This document shows positions 1 to 12,679 of a stretch of DNA of 64,000 bases, piece after piece. The translations under genes were made by a program, and so were the position numbers. Within the stretch, counting starts at the first letter, position 1. Every line of letters starts with the position of its first letter. The notes beneath the pieces are model-generated. The model had not been told where the DNA came from and did not search any database. It saw only the letters and a program-made list of their open reading frames with translations. Source of the DNA: Adiantum capillus-veneris (Eukaryota; Streptophyta; Polypodiopsida; Polypodiales; Pteridaceae); NCBI GenBank assembly GCA_014529385.2, contig CM043959.1, forward strand, positions 48,425,928 through 48,489,927. Direction: 5' to 3'.

Positions 1-1394
1 AAGGGCCGCGGGAACACCGCCTTAAGAAGGCCACGTCATCTGTCGACATCACAACCACGCGGGCGCGCGCCTCTTACGCCGCCCCGCCTTGCCAACTACC
101 ACCAAAACCACCGCGGATCGCCACCACAGCAGCGCCCGACAGGGCCCGCCATAGCCACGCTCAAGGGAATCGAAGCTTCCCTTTCTTCACCTCATGCTGC
201 TAATGGGGCTGGCAATGCGGCCTCTATACCCCAAATTTACGCCCTGTGTGCCGGCATGTGGGATCAGTGTGCTCGCCACGTAGCAGCCTCACCCTCAAGC
301 CCCAAAAATCCCCAAAGATACATATATAAAAAACCTCTTTTTTGCCTTCTTCTCTTGGCCCCGACTACCTTGTGGGATGATCGAAAACCTGGATTGCCGA
401 GTCAAACCAAACCTTCACTGAATTCCCCCCGGGTCATGCAAACCCCACTACACTATGTTTCTTCTGAGATCGCTATCTGAGGCCACAAAAACCGAAAAAA
501 ATTATCTGCAACCTTTCACTGTCCAAGGTTTCCAACTTCATCTTCCTACATCTGGCCGACCGAATATCTGATTGACGTGCAGTTGACTTCGATTAGCTCC
601 ACATAGGGCATACTATCTTCCAGAACCTTGGCAAGGCCGCAAAACTGACAAACGGCACATCCTCCAATGCGGTCAGGTGGGCTCAGACCCGGCCCCCGAA
701 AAATCTTCTAATTGCCATAACTCGCCATCCAGAGCTCCGATTTGTAATCCGAGAAGACCGGCATGCTCCATAACTCCAACTCTACACATGTATGCACTGA
801 CACCAACCCGGGCCACCTGTCCCCAGCTGCTCGATCTGTTGGGGATCTGCTCCACAACCTTTCTTTAAACCATAATATCTTGAGCACCGAGGCTCCGTTT
901 GACGAGCCGTCTAGACCGGCTTCTAGAACACACTGAACACTACATTCTAGAGCTTTGACTTGGCATTCCGAACACCTTAACCAGCCATCCAATCTGGACC
1001 ATCCCGCAACACTTTTGGCCTAAAAATCCGCTTTAAGCATACATTCCCGCTATCCTTTGGCTGCCAAGGGCCTTAGCACGTGCCCTAGCCTTCTGCACTG
1101 CAGTCGATTGCTGCCTTTGCCTGGCATAGACCACCTGCTAGCCTCGACCAACTTTAGTTGCACCAACGGCATCCCCACTCACTTGTAGCGCCCTCACACA
1201 CCAAGAGCATTCAAGCCAATGTGTCATGCACTTCAATTGCTGAAGGCATCAAGGCTTCCTCATCAAAATATTTTTTTCCTTCAATGCAAGGCTACATTCC
1301 TTGATCACACAAATCTTCAAATTGTTTCCCGTTTTATTTGTAATACCCTTCTTTGTAAACCACAGGCTTCAATGTATTTTTGTATTTTGTGAAG
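1..1394. other. Flanking DNA with no recognised gene
   Basis: Only short frames are present and none resembles a known domain. The last bases of this stretch are the left flank of the LTR element that starts at 1400. The sequence across that insertion continues at 10069, so this DNA may be the leader of the Copia-like relic found there, but I found no copy of that relic's LTR here. Confidence 0.4.
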
Positions 1395-1399
1395 AGGTG
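1395..1399. repeat. Target-site duplication AGGTG (left copy)
   Basis: AGGTG directly precedes the LTR that begins TGTGCGCG at 1400 and occurs again immediately after the other LTR, at 10064-10068. A perfect 5-bp duplication is the normal footprint of LTR-retrotransposon integration. Confidence 0.85.
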
Positions 1400-2072
<673 letters not shown>

Positions 2073-2085
2073 TGCCCCCCTTCTT
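2073..2085 (-). other. Polypurine tract
   Basis: On the minus strand the bases just before the 3' LTR read AAGAAGGGGGGCA. A purine run abutting the 3' LTR is the primer for plus-strand synthesis in LTR elements. Confidence 0.75.
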
Positions 2086-3357
2086 GATGTAGATTTCGTC
2101 ATCGGAAGCTATTGAGTTGAAGCTCGTTCGTTGAGGTGGAAGAGCATTTGAGATGAATGTCCTTAGCCTTCTTCAGTTACTGCAAAATCAAACAACATTG
2201 GCACAGTAATTGCATTCTCATAAGCGATTAAAAATCATATGCAGTTTTAGGCAGACAAATTGATTGGTAACAGAATTTTAAACAATTTGTCAGCAATAAA
2301 CATTAAATTGCAATACAATCAAATGCATAAACAGATGTAAAGGTAAAAAATTAAACAAGTATGGGGTCGCTAATTTAACGATCGAAAGGCACTAGAGATC
2401 GACTATTAATACCATGGGTAAGCTTCTTAATTTTCTGTGGTCAATTAAGATGTTTAATCGCAAGAGCCAAGTATTTCATGTTCGAGGGCTGACTAGAGGC
2501 TATACCTAGAAGACCTTGTAGTTAAGCTACGATAAAAGGAATTTCTCATGAAATCATCGCCTGACTGATTACTTTTTCTTTGACACAATGCTGCCTAAAT
2601 CGGATTAAGAACCTAAGTAACCATTGATTATTAGGAAGGCATTCCCCATGGTATTAAGAGAAGATCTCTAACACCTAACTTGGTCAAACTATCTTAGTCG
2701 GACTACTTGAATTTTTAAACCTAGACAAGTGATTATGACAAAAAATTACATTGAATTAAATGTTTGTTACTAAGCAAATGTGCTGGATATTATGCTACCA
2801 ATCACAATCAAAGCAGACAATCATAGATGCAAAAAAGATAAGGGGCAATGCTAATAGATAAGAAACACCTGTTTGTGTCGATGGTCACGCTTGATTTGAA
2901 GTGTGAATGAGAGAAAGATCCTATGAAGGTCCAAATCCTAACAACAGCAACACGTTCCTGTACACACTAGGAAACACAAAGAATACCTCTAGTAATCCCA
3001 TCAGTGGGAAAAAGAAACTTTGCTAATCACTCAACTCTAAAACAAAAACACTCCTATCGTACTAATTCTACCTACCCTCCATCACTCGATTGATGAGGAT
3101 CAAAGGTGTTTGATGACATAGGTTTCTGTTTCAGTGTACCGAATGTGAATGTGTAGGTCTGAGTCAATGTTTTGACTTTTATTGTGCATACTCGTTTGCT
3201 AATTTCTCTTGCTCTTTATTATTTTTGTTTTTTGTGAGTATAAGGATTTATATATATATTCCCTAAGATTGGGAGATTGAGAGGTCAGGGAGGAAGGTTG
3301 AGAGGGAAGCAAGTGAATGATGGATGTCAGAAAACACTCCCCCCTTCCTTGGGTAGA
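2086..3357 (-). other. Non-coding 3' region of the non-autonomous element
   Basis: About 1.27 kb between the last coding frame and the polypurine tract contains no frame of useful length on either strand. It holds no recognisable RT, RNase H or integrase segment. It takes the position where pol would lie in a complete element. Confidence 0.6.
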
Positions 3358-4420
3358 TCATACCATTTGAAATGAGCTCGTCACCCTTTGAAACCAATCA
3401 TTCCAGTTGGTAATAGGTGAGGATTTCTGCCAGTAGTTTTCTCTTACCTTAGGTGCCTCGTCAAGTTGCAAGGGTGGTAAGGTACTCTCCCAGGATCGAA
3501 CTTGAAGTGGTTCATCACGTGATTCTTGAATACTGGGAGGTGTGGATTCGTTTGTAGTTTCATGGAGGTCCACTATTGTAGGTGGAGGCTGTGGAGAAGC
3601 TTTTACCTCTATGGATGCATTACATGAGGAGCTAGAAGCTTCATGGGCCTCCCCCCTTCTTGAGCTAGGTGGAAAAAATTGTTCTTTCTTCGGTACCCAA
3701 ACTAGCTCTGGAGCGGGTGTGTAGCATTCTGTGACTTTTTTCTTTCCACGATCGTTGATTCGTTTTGGAGCTACATGGTTGGGTTCACATGGGTCAAGTG
3801 ACAGGTAAGAACACAATCTACGTTTTGGCACCTAGATTTGATCATTTCCTTGATAGTAGCCTTGGGCTTCCAATAGTCGTTTAGGAATCCAACGCCACGT
3901 TTTCTTACTTTTCTTGGAGCGAGTGGTACGTTTCCTACAAGGCTTTTGTTTTTTAGCATCCACCATGGTCGCTAAAGAAGATTTAGGGACCCACTTGTAT
4001 GTTTTCTTTGTTATATTAGGATGAGTCTTGTCATAAGCTATATGCATTGCTTCTAGCATATTTAAAGGTACAGGCATTTCATCCCCCTCAGGTGTTACCA
4101 AGGTCGTCCCCCTATTCCCCCAAGTGTCTATGGTTGCTGCTAGCTGGACCCAATCCGCATTGTCCGACTCAGTCATTCGAGGTAGTACATCCATATAAGG
4201 AGAATCTTCCCCAACATCAGTGTCCGCTTTACACGTGTAACAATACTGCAATGGAGCGGAGTGAACTGTTGTGTCAGATCTATGATCAATAATAAACCTG
4301 TTTCCTAGAGGATGTGCTCGACCAGTCACAAGATCTATTCGAATGACAGAATCTTGAAACTGCAGGTAGACATGGTTTTTAGATCAGTCATGCACCATTT
4401 TTGCTTCCCTCATGAACGTC
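3358..4420 (-). pseudogene. C-terminal basic tail of the gag/protease frame
   Basis: This minus-strand frame follows the protease-like region after a small frameshift near 4410. It carries a TGA at a position where Trp would fit and a TAG at 3832-3834. It is rich in Lys, Arg and Pro and has three spaced copies of a W-[VI]-P-K motif (KWVPK, RWIPK, VWVPK). No RT motif follows. I do not recognise the domain; a link between protease and a lost pol, or a nucleic-acid-binding tail, are both possible. Confidence 0.45.
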
Positions 4421-4709
4421 CTAAGATCATCTCAGATGCCATAGTGTGCTTGGAGAAATCCATAACAATGAAGGTAACCCTTATTTTATGTCGAAACACC
4501 TTGATCTTGAGATCTTCTAGCATCCCAATAGGTTTAACAATAGACCCATTGACCATCTTCACTACTATGGTTGTGGTCGCAAGGTGAGGTCTTCCCATAG
4601 TTTCCCAACAATTTTTAGTCACAATGCTAACCCCAGCACCACCATCAAGGATTCCCTTCACAGTTAATCCCTTAGTAGTGATTGGTATAGTTGCATTGGA
4701 TTCATCACC
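4410..4709 (-). pseudogene. Retropepsin-like protease remnant
   Basis: The frame contains ILDGGAGVSIV, where an Asp-Ser/Thr-Gly-Ala catalytic loop is expected, and about 70 residues later MILGRS, matching the conserved ILGRPWL end of retroelement proteases. Gly replaces the usual Ser/Thr after the catalytic Asp. The frame ends at a TGA just after ILGRS; reading continues in another frame, so a small deletion has broken it. In-frame TAGs at 4710 and 4824 separate it from the linker upstream. Confidence 0.6.
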
Positions 4710-4823
4710 CTAAAAGTATTGTCCCAACTTGTTAAGAGGTATTTCTATAACAAGGTTCTCATCTAGGTTGGGTTGTGGATCCAAGTGTTCCTCCTCTATT
4801 GGCATCTCCTCAGCTCCATCCAC

Positions 4824-5522
4824 CTATGCAAATTGTGGTAGCCCAAACTTCAGTTCTCCATTGAGGAAGGCTCGAAGAGCTGAGACTAGCTCGGGGTCTT
4901 TATATAGTTTGGACATGATGGTGGTTCTAACTTCTGAAAACATGAAATCCATCAATTTGTCAATGTTTAACGGCACCTTTTGGCCTTGAGTCCCTTGACG
5001 TGGGGAAGATGGGATCTCCATTTCTTCAATAGGATCAAGTAGTCCCTCTGTAAACATTCTTTCCATCAAGAAGTGAGTACGCCCACTTTCCCATGACTTT
5101 AAGTCACTTTCTTCTTGGATGACACTAGGTATGTCCAAGGGTCTATGGACATGGTGAGGTTGTTGTTGTGTAGGGAACACAGTGTCTGTAATCTGGATCT
5201 TCCTAGGTGCTGGTTCTAGATCCCTTTGGGTGTCTTCTACCAAACTCCTTAATTGCTTGGCTCGCTCAATCTCCTCTGTGGGGTTTGGGTAAGTTCCTAT
5301 CTTCTTTTTGGATCCTAGCCATTGTGGCTCATGAAGATCTTCCTTGTTGGTTTCTATGTTAGTGGTTGTTTTGGTCTCCATGGTTTCACCTGAATCAGAA
5401 TCTTCTTCAGTGTCATTCATATATACGGGGTCATCACCAGTCCCTATGTTGGTCTTTGAACTGGGGTCTGACTTCACTGCTTTTGGCGATCTCTTTCTTC
5501 GTGTTTTCTTCTTTTTCTGAGA
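4824..5522 (-). pseudogene. Linker segment between zinc knuckles and protease
   Basis: This is the same frame as the zinc-knuckle segment, separated only by a TAA at 5523-5525. It opens with a Lys/Arg-rich stretch (KKKKTRRKR) that could bind nucleic acid or act as a nuclear signal, then becomes acidic and low in hydrophobic residues. I recognise no domain. Its position fits the variable spacer of a gag-protease polyprotein. Confidence 0.5.
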
Positions 5523-6566
5523 TTAGGCAATTGATGCCATGTCTCTTTCCTCAAGAATATAATTTTGTTTTTGGATCATCGATCGTGTGAGTACATTTAC
5601 TGGTACCACAAGTGTACTTTGTGATGGCTCCTCGGTAACTTCAATCAAGTTGAATGGCGTGATCTTCGATGCATTTGGATTATTTGGACATTGGGCAATC
5701 AAATGATCTATGCCACATCGATTACACATGAGTATCGGCATTGTAGACGTACTCGCTTGATTGGTTTGCATTAGTGTGGCGTTATTTTGTAGCCTAATAG
5801 GACACTCGGCTACACGATGTGGACCTCCACACTCATAGCATTGAAGAGGTGGTCTCTTAGCAGTGTAATTGATATTTTGGCCTCTTGCCGCAAGAGCAGC
5901 TACTTGATATACAGGTTTGACTTGTCCCCAATAGTCCTCCATGTAGTATTGTGGACTTTCTTCAAGTACATCCAGCCCATATGAAATATTAGGATCTATA
6001 TCTTCCTCATAGCCTTCCAAACAGGAAATAGATGACTCACAACCCACTTGATTCACATAAGTGATTCTCGGATGTGGTGGTTGCGGTCCTAGCACTGGAG
6101 GTGGTAAGGGTGTTGTTTGAACAACATTTTGGGCCCTAGGGACCATATGTTGTGATGTTTGTTCAAGAGGTGCGGCCGGCATCAATGCAGGCACTCGAGG
6201 TGTGTCTGTCCATGCTAAGGTTGGTCTATTGGCCATCGCACACTTAAATACTATGCAATCCTTAGCTTGATGACCATACCTCCCACAGGCATTGCAGTTC
6301 CCATTGAATTTTACTCTAAAAGTAGGGCATTCACTGGTACTATGCGGTCCATAGCATACTGAGCACCATTGTTGATCCCTTCTTGGATACATATGATTGT
6401 TTTGCGGAGCACGATTGTCTCTAAGACTCTCTTGAATAGCCCTGGTGAGATCTGCTAAAGTCATCTCAGATATCTTTGGCTCCTTAGCAATAGTCTTTAG
6501 GGTCATTGGCTGATGCCTTGATGCTTGTGAGCTAATAGATTTAGACTCAACAGACACTCTTTCTCC
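5523..6566 (-). pseudogene. Gag nucleocapsid segment with four zinc knuckles
   Basis: About 345 residues include four CCHC-type knuckles: CSVCYGPHSTSEC, CNACGRYGHQAKDC, CYECGGPHRVAEC and CNRCGIDHLIAQC. The second has classical C-x2-C-x4-H-x4-C spacing; the others have three residues before the His. Such knuckles package retroelement RNA. The segment lies in the same frame as the capsid segment upstream, separated by one TAA at 6567-6569, so it was probably one Gag protein. Four knuckles is more than the usual one or two. Confidence 0.75.
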
Positions 6567-8381
6567 TTAAATCATTAAATTATCCTCCAATTGGATCGCA
6601 TTGGTGGTGACTGCTTCCCAAGTGGTGATACCTCTAATGACTAGGCCATTGTAGATATCCTCATGTCGTAATCCCCTAATGAATCTATCAAGAAATTGGT
6701 TATTGTTGAAGCGCTCATTTGGATTACAACGAGAATTCAAATGCTTCAAGCGACTTATAAAGTCTCTCACCGACTCTCCTTCCTCTCGTTGGGCTTTCTG
6801 GAGGTGAGAGGCTACACCCCAAAGTACTCCCTCTCGTATGTATTCTTTTAAGAACAGTCTCCTAAGAGTAGGGTAAATCGTTTTTTCTTCCACCCTTAGG
6901 GTTCTATACCAATCCCCAGCCTTTCCACTTAAGGTTAGGCTTAAAGCATTGCTCTTATGTAGGTCATTGTGTTCTCCTAGAGAATCGCATATTTGTTCAA
7001 ACACTTCGATATGCTTTCTCACATCCCCGTCTCCACTAAATTTTTGTGTGAGCTTGGCTATTTGTACAGCCTTACTTCTAGGCTCTCTATCAGGAGCGTT
7101 ACGCATATTCTCAATAATAGATCGACCTATAGCTTGAGCAAATGTTGCCAAGTCACCTAAGTGAGCAGGTACCGTGGGTGAAGGCGCTCCAGAGACTACA
7201 TGTGGAGTAGGTATTGGCATTGGGCTTGGCACATAGCAAGCCCTTGGGTTCCACATTGGGTACGATGTTGTGCCATGTGGTGGTCCATAGTTCATATGAG
7301 TGGCCCTAGGCATAGCAGACGTCGGATGTGACACGCTAATGCTAGCCGGTATAGTCCCATGGAAATAAGAACTTGTGTATTGTGGTTGTGGAGCATAGGT
7401 AGTTGAAACAATGGGAGGGGTAGGGACTACATGAGTACGTGGACCCATAGGTGCATACGATTGGTACGCACTTGTAGGTACTATTGCAGGCATTGAGCTA
7501 CCATGTAGCGGTGCTTTACTAACAAACAAGGTCCATGGTGTGTTTCTCGGAATGCCCATCATTGGGGTAGGCATGGTATCCGTGGTGTCATCCAGGGAAA
7601 GATGAGCTAGACTTGGAAAAGTAAAGCTATCACTTGTGGGCTCAGATTGCATTGAGACCCCTGGCGAAACAACATATGGGGGATCGATGGGACTCACTGG
7701 GGCAGTCTCCATTTGTGATAGAGTGGGTTGTTTCCCTTTGACCGTGTCTAAAAATCGCATAGGACCCGTCGAAGGTATGTTTATTCCTCGATTTTGCCTC
7801 TCGGACTGGATAATCCTATGGATGAAATTGCAGATCATGTGTTGTTGTTCCTCTAGACTAGTGGCGCTAGATGTGGATTGTACAGCTTCTAACCAACCCA
7901 CATGGTATGTGTAGCCCATGTATAGGTCGGTCAAAGTCTCCGTGTGTAGGTCATATTCCCAATTTTCATTGAGAAATACCCCGTCCAAACTTGGTGTACT
8001 AGAGGGTTTCCGTGAGGTGGATGCAATGTTGCTTCCCGTGTTTTGACTTTTAGTCACCGCTACCTTAGAGGCGAATTTGGAAGGTGGTAGCTCGGTAAGG
8101 CCCTCATTAAATGAGGTAGGTAGAATGTCCACATGGACACTCTGAGGGAGTGTGGGGTCTATAGGAGATGTGAATGGTGATTCTACTTCCCCACCCCCTT
8201 CGTTTACTTCACTAGCCGTAGATTCAGAGCACGTAGCTCTACTAAAAGTTTCCATCAAACGGCTAAAAACACTAGTTCCAGGTTGTTGGGCCCAGGTAGG
8301 CACGGTTTCATTTGTTCCCCCGGGGATTTGTGTAAGATGCTCTTCCATAATATCGTAGTCAGAGGAAGAGTCGCTAGCCAC
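6567..8381 (-). pseudogene. Gag capsid segment (Retrotrans_gag)
   Basis: About 600 residues. The N-terminal 400 are Ser/Thr/Pro-rich and low in complexity. The last 170 carry a Retrotrans_gag domain, beginning near KLTQKFSGDGDV, with the helical AGDWYRTL and GESVRDFISRLKHLN segments. The frame stays open upstream to about 8465 and no clear ATG marks the start. It ends at TAA 6567-6569, after which the same frame runs on into the zinc knuckles. The protein would form the particle in which the element's RNA is copied. Confidence 0.75.
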
Positions 8382-8465
8382 TATATTTGGGTCTTGGGTT
8401 ACACTACCTTGGGTCCCCGCCAGGGCGTAGACCCTAGCGTGGAAGGATAGTGAGTACCCCCGTAA

Positions 8466-9396
8466 ATCAAAGCACTAGCTAGTTGTTCGGACTCTAGCAC
8501 ACGACCAGAGCGTAGATACATGTGCTTTGGGTGCCCTACAAGTGTCGGCAAGTATCCTTAAAGGTTACTTGCTTTGTTTTGTGGGTGTTTTGCACCCCGT
8601 TTTCTACTTGATTTTTTCTTGTTTTTGATGTTTTTGATGTTTTTGATGTTTTTTAAATTTTTTTTAATGTTTGATTTTTTTGATTAAAGTGTGTGATAGC
8701 TCGAAACGAGCGTATCATTTAGAGGGTCGCTGTGTGCTTTACAGCACAATTTTCGGGCATCTGACGCTCCGTTGTTCCTCAAAATATCGATTTTTAGCTA
8801 CGTGTGAAGCTAAAATTTGTTTTTTTTTAAAGGCGACTAAGGCCTAGGCCTGAGCGTGAGCTCGGGCTTGGGTCTGGGCTTGGGTCTGGGAGATATTCCC
8901 GATCCCGGTCCTACCTTTAAAATTTTTTATTTTTTTTTTTTTAAATAAAGGATAAGGTCGCCGCGGCCTGCGCGAGAGCACACACACTCTATCTACCTAC
9001 TTCTAACTAATACACCTACTCTTACACACTAACACACTCTATTAACTCTCACTAATCTACTTCCTACTTATTGTACACAGAAAACTAACTACCTTAATAC
9101 ACAGAGAATAAGCACAGAACCTTTGAAATCTCCATTAACAAAAAAAACTAACTACCTTAATACATAGAGAATAAGCACAGAACCTTTGAAATCTCCATTA
9201 ACAAAAAAAACTAACTACCTTAATACATAGAGAATAAACACAGAACCTTTGAAATCTCCATTAACAAAAAAAAAACACGGTATAACACCAAATCCCTCTT
9301 CTCAACACACACACACACTCCTTCTCTACCTTTCCTATAATTGAAATTGCACCACGGAGAAGCACAGAGTGCTACTCGAGCTTAATGCATGACATC
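8466..9396 (-). other. Leader (5' untranslated region) of the non-autonomous element
   Basis: The region lies between the primer-binding site and gag. It is low complexity, with short Leu/Gly-type repeats, several poly-A/T runs and a three-copy tandem repeat at 9083-9270. No coding potential is seen. Packaging and dimerisation signals of LTR elements usually lie here. Confidence 0.5.
9083..9270. repeat. Three tandem copies of a 63-bp unit
   Basis: A unit containing AACTAACTACCTTAATAC and GAACCTTTGAAATCTCC repeats three times with a period of 63 bp (starts near 9083, 9146 and 9209) and almost no divergence. It lies in the leader of the retroelement, just after the primer site in transcription order. 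Confidence 0.85.
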
Positions 9397-9413
9397 CCCC
9401 GGCAACGGCGCCA
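9397..9413 (-). other. Primer-binding site, tRNA-Asp type
   Basis: The minus strand reads TGGCGCCGTTGCCGGGG, three bases from the 5' LTR. This is complementary to the 3' end of plant tRNA-Asp, the primer of many plant Ty3/gypsy elements. It fixes the element's orientation and the LTR edge. Confidence 0.85.
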
Positions 9414-9416
9414 AAA

Positions 9417-9651
9417 TGTGTGCGTATGTCGCACTGTCAATGCAAGGAACTTGCCGATACACCGTGTGCGAGCCACAAATGGCTCCAAGCACACAACAAG
9501 CCTAAACTAGTAAGCTCAAAGAAGGCGATGGTGTGTCACTCACCGCTCTACGCTTTCTTCATAGAGGATTCCTCGCCGCGAATAAGAAGGAGCCGCCGCT
9601 TCGCCGCGCTCAACCGCTTCGCCGCCGCCGTGCCGTCGTTGCAATGCTCAA

Positions 9652-9732
<81 letters not shown>

Positions 9733-10063
9733 TACACACACACACAAGGAGATGAAGAAGAAGAAGATGGAGATGGAGCAAGAGCACTCTTCTATTGCAC
9801 AAATGAGAGAATGAGTGAATTTTAGGTTTAGTTGACTTTTATATGAGCTCGCCCCATTCACACTTGGGCGCCCATGCTTAGCCAACTAATCCCTTGAATG
9901 TTCCAGTTAGAGTGCGCCTCTCATCGGCGATCACTCTTACCCTTTTCCTATTGGACCGACAAGCCCGATACCTAACTCTACCAAATAAATAATACAATTT
10001 CCACTGCAGGTTAGAACATCCGTCGTAGGTGATAGGGTGTCCGTGAGCCGTTGAGGGTTAACA
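9417..10063 (-). repeat. 5' LTR of the non-autonomous element
   Basis: It is the partner of 1400-2072, with TG at 9417 and CA ending at 10063 on the plus strand, and contains a CT microsatellite at about 9653-9729. As the transcription-order first LTR it should hold the promoter. Confidence 0.88.
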
Positions 10064-10068
10064 AGGTG
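10064..10068. repeat. Target-site duplication AGGTG (right copy)
   Basis: It matches 1395-1399 exactly, directly after the LTR's terminal CA. Confidence 0.85.
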
Positions 10069-10197
10069 CTCCACAAATTGGAGAGTGACTTCACAAAACA
10101 ATGTGTAAAATCTTTAGAGGCTAAGTGCACTGGAGGACTAGACACTGCTCTTATCAAAGAGTAAGACCTTTCTCACACGTCACCAAGGTGCACAATC

Positions 10198-11106
10198 ATG
10201 GGGGAAGATAAAAACATCGACAAATTCAACGGCCACGGTTTCACATGTGTCAGGAAAAAACCAAGGGCTACTTAATGCAAAATCATTTATGGTCTATTGT
10301 TAAGCCACTAGCTGAAGGTGATAGAGTAGAAACACAACAAAGCTTAGCACAATTCACAACTAGAGACAAGCAAGCTCTCGGCATTCTGCTAACATCACTT
10401 GATGACAACTTGGTGCATTATTTGGATGATTGCACCACTGCACATGAAGCATGTAATGTCTTAGATCAAGCATCATTTTTAAGTTATTTCCAAACATTCT
10501 AAAATTGCATTAAAGATGCAACTTTACGAATTGCTTATGGATCCAGGAGAAGATGTGACATCTCTTGTCAATAGGCTCAAGCGTATTTGCACCTAGTTGG
10601 CATATATAAAATGCCCAGTAGACAATGAAGACCAAATTGCTATGCTTCTCAAAGTTGTACCAGATATAGATTTTGGATAGTGCTTAAAGAGAAAGATCCA
10701 ATCCCTAAACTTGAAGATGTAATAAACTCTCTTCAAGAGCACGAAAAGAAACTCAAAGGTATCAACCACAAAAGAATGGCACTTTTGTTGTCTCATCCAA
10801 CCGCTACAACCAGAACCACAAAAAGAACTTAAAGTGCACACATTGTGGCAGAACAAATCATCTTTCAAAGGATTTCTATGAAGTCAACCCTTGCCACATT
10901 TGTGACAAGAACAACCATGCTACAAACTATTGCAGATTCAAAGATAAATATTCACATGCTACCAATCACAAAGAGCATTTTGAAGATAAAGGAAAAGCAA
11001 AAATCAACCTCGCCACCACTGAAGATTTTGATGATGAAAACGACAACAATGTTGATTTGGCATATATTGTGAGCATTCTCTCTTGTGTACCTTCCCCTTT
11101 GTGTGT
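10198..11106 (+). pseudogene. Copia-type gag relic
   Basis: The segment starts with ATG at 10198 (MGEDKNIDKFNG), and after one frameshift continues with GYLMQNHLWSIVKPL, the UBN2-type gag domain of plant Copia elements. Further frames give LLMDPGEDVTSLVNRLK and a zinc knuckle (CHICDKNNHATNYC). Several stops and shifts break it. No protease, integrase or RT follows; the gag runs straight into purine tracts and an LTR-like repeat at 11247. The element inserted at 1400-10063 lies just upstream. Confidence 0.7.
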
Positions 11107-11235
11107 GTAGGGGAGGATTTTGTGGGCCTCCACCTAATTTTGTTCAAGGGGAGGCTTGTGTTTTGTGTGTCTCACCCTAGTGTGTTTTCAGGAGGGGAGG
11201 ATAATCTTGTGGGAGTGATGCAACCAAAACCCACA

Positions 11236-11246
11236 TAGGGGAGGAT
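11236..11246 (+). other. Polypurine tract before Copia-like LTR
   Basis: ATAGGGGAGGAT immediately precedes TGTTGGGATG. Two more GGGGAGGAT-like tracts occur at about 11109 and 11195, an arrangement that often precedes a Copia 3' LTR. Confidence 0.55.
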
Positions 11247-11558
11247 TGTTGGGATGCATACTTTTTGTTGCATCTCTTGTGTGAACATCCTCTTTCACCT
11301 AGAAAAGTGATGTGTCAATAACCCATGTGAATAACCTCTTACATTCCATGTATAAAGCATAGCCACTTGTGTTTGTGCATAAGCAGCCACATATATACTT
11401 CATGTGTTAAAATGTTGTTTCATAATGTATCAAAAGGCTACTTCATGTGTCAAAAGGCTGCTTGTTTTTATATGCCTATATAGAGGTACATTATGCTCAA
11501 TAAAATCCAATTCTATCATTTTGCAACTATACTCTATTGTATTGTGTGCCCAATATCA
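11247..11558 (+). repeat. Probable Copia 3' LTR (partner not in window)
   Basis: The stretch starts TGTTGGGATG after a purine tract and probably ends near the CA at 11557-11558. It contains a short TATA-like segment and a CAATAAAATCC-type processing region near 11497. The 5' partner was not found, so the right edge is uncertain. Confidence 0.5.
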
Positions 11559-12241
11559 AGCCCTGAGATAACTCTATTTTAATCATGCTTATGCCATGAA
11601 TGGCACACTAACCCATCCACCATAACTTACAATCTACATGCTACTTCTAGCCTAATCCCAAAATTTCCTCTCATTTGGACATCAAAACCCAAGTTAAAAT
11701 CCCAAAATTTTCCAAGTACTCTGAGACAGACAAGAATTGACCTAAATTTCAATTTGGAGGTCCAAGCACAAAAAGTTTGATATCATAGCATCTAGTAATC
11801 TTGCTGATCTTGATAGTACCAAGAAAACTCAATTTGTCATGTATCAGGATCTATGGGGACATGGGTCATGATCCATGTCCCCATGGTGATAGCTTGACCT
11901 AAAATTTTTCCAAACTGTAGTACATATACAAGGAAACATATCCCCAAGTCTAGTTTTGAAAAAAAAAAACTGAGCAAATTTGGGTAAAAAGGCATCAAAA
12001 CAAAAGTCTGACTCAAAACCGCATGGCGGACCTAGGGTTTGGCATTTGACCTATAAGAACAATTCTAAATCCAAAAAGATTTGAGATATAGCTTATACAC
12101 TTAGAGTGTAACAAGCTCTCTAGAGCTCAAGTCCAAAAGTGGTGGAACATGGATCGTGATCCATGTATCCAACCTCAAAAATTGTTGAAAATTGATACAT
12201 AGCCTGTAGTTGATTTGGTCTACCTACTGTCAAAATATGAA

Positions 12242-12275
<34 letters not shown>

Positions 12276-12679
12276 CATGTACCTCTTTGTACTGGGGATA
12301 TTAGGCTTGATGAGCCTATAGATATAGTTGAGTACATCTTATATCTCAAGTTTGAGATAAAAATACCCTCTAGAGACAAAGATACAAGCAAAAGCTCCTT
12401 TGTCCTTGTCTTGAGACTATTTTGAGTGTTGTTTCAAGTGTAGTTCACCAAATACGCTCTAATTTTTGCTACAAAACTCCAAATTGAGTCAGGTAAAGCC
12501 AATATAAATGTTTATGAGCAATAGGATACACCTAATTCCAGGTTTTCTAATTCCAAGCTTTTAGGGTACTCAAACCCAGTTTCCATAGACCAAAGGGACA
12601 AAAAGGGATAAGTTGCACTAATCCAAGGTGGTCTTGTCAAAGACTATCTTGAAAGTATTGAGTGAGCCTTAACCATGAC
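11559..12679. other. Intergenic DNA with a poly-G run
   Basis: No gene is recognised. The text is AT-rich with scattered short direct repeats such as CATGGATC/GATCCATG motifs. It includes the 33-base G run listed separately. Confidence 0.4.
12242..12274. repeat. Run of 33 consecutive G
   Basis: An uninterrupted G homopolymer. Runs this long are rare in plant DNA and are hard to sequence, so the length may not be exact. Confidence 0.9.

Noticed and set aside
673..992. Overlapping frames at 673-992
   Set aside because: Both strands are open by chance in GC-rich DNA; no domain or splice structure supports a gene.
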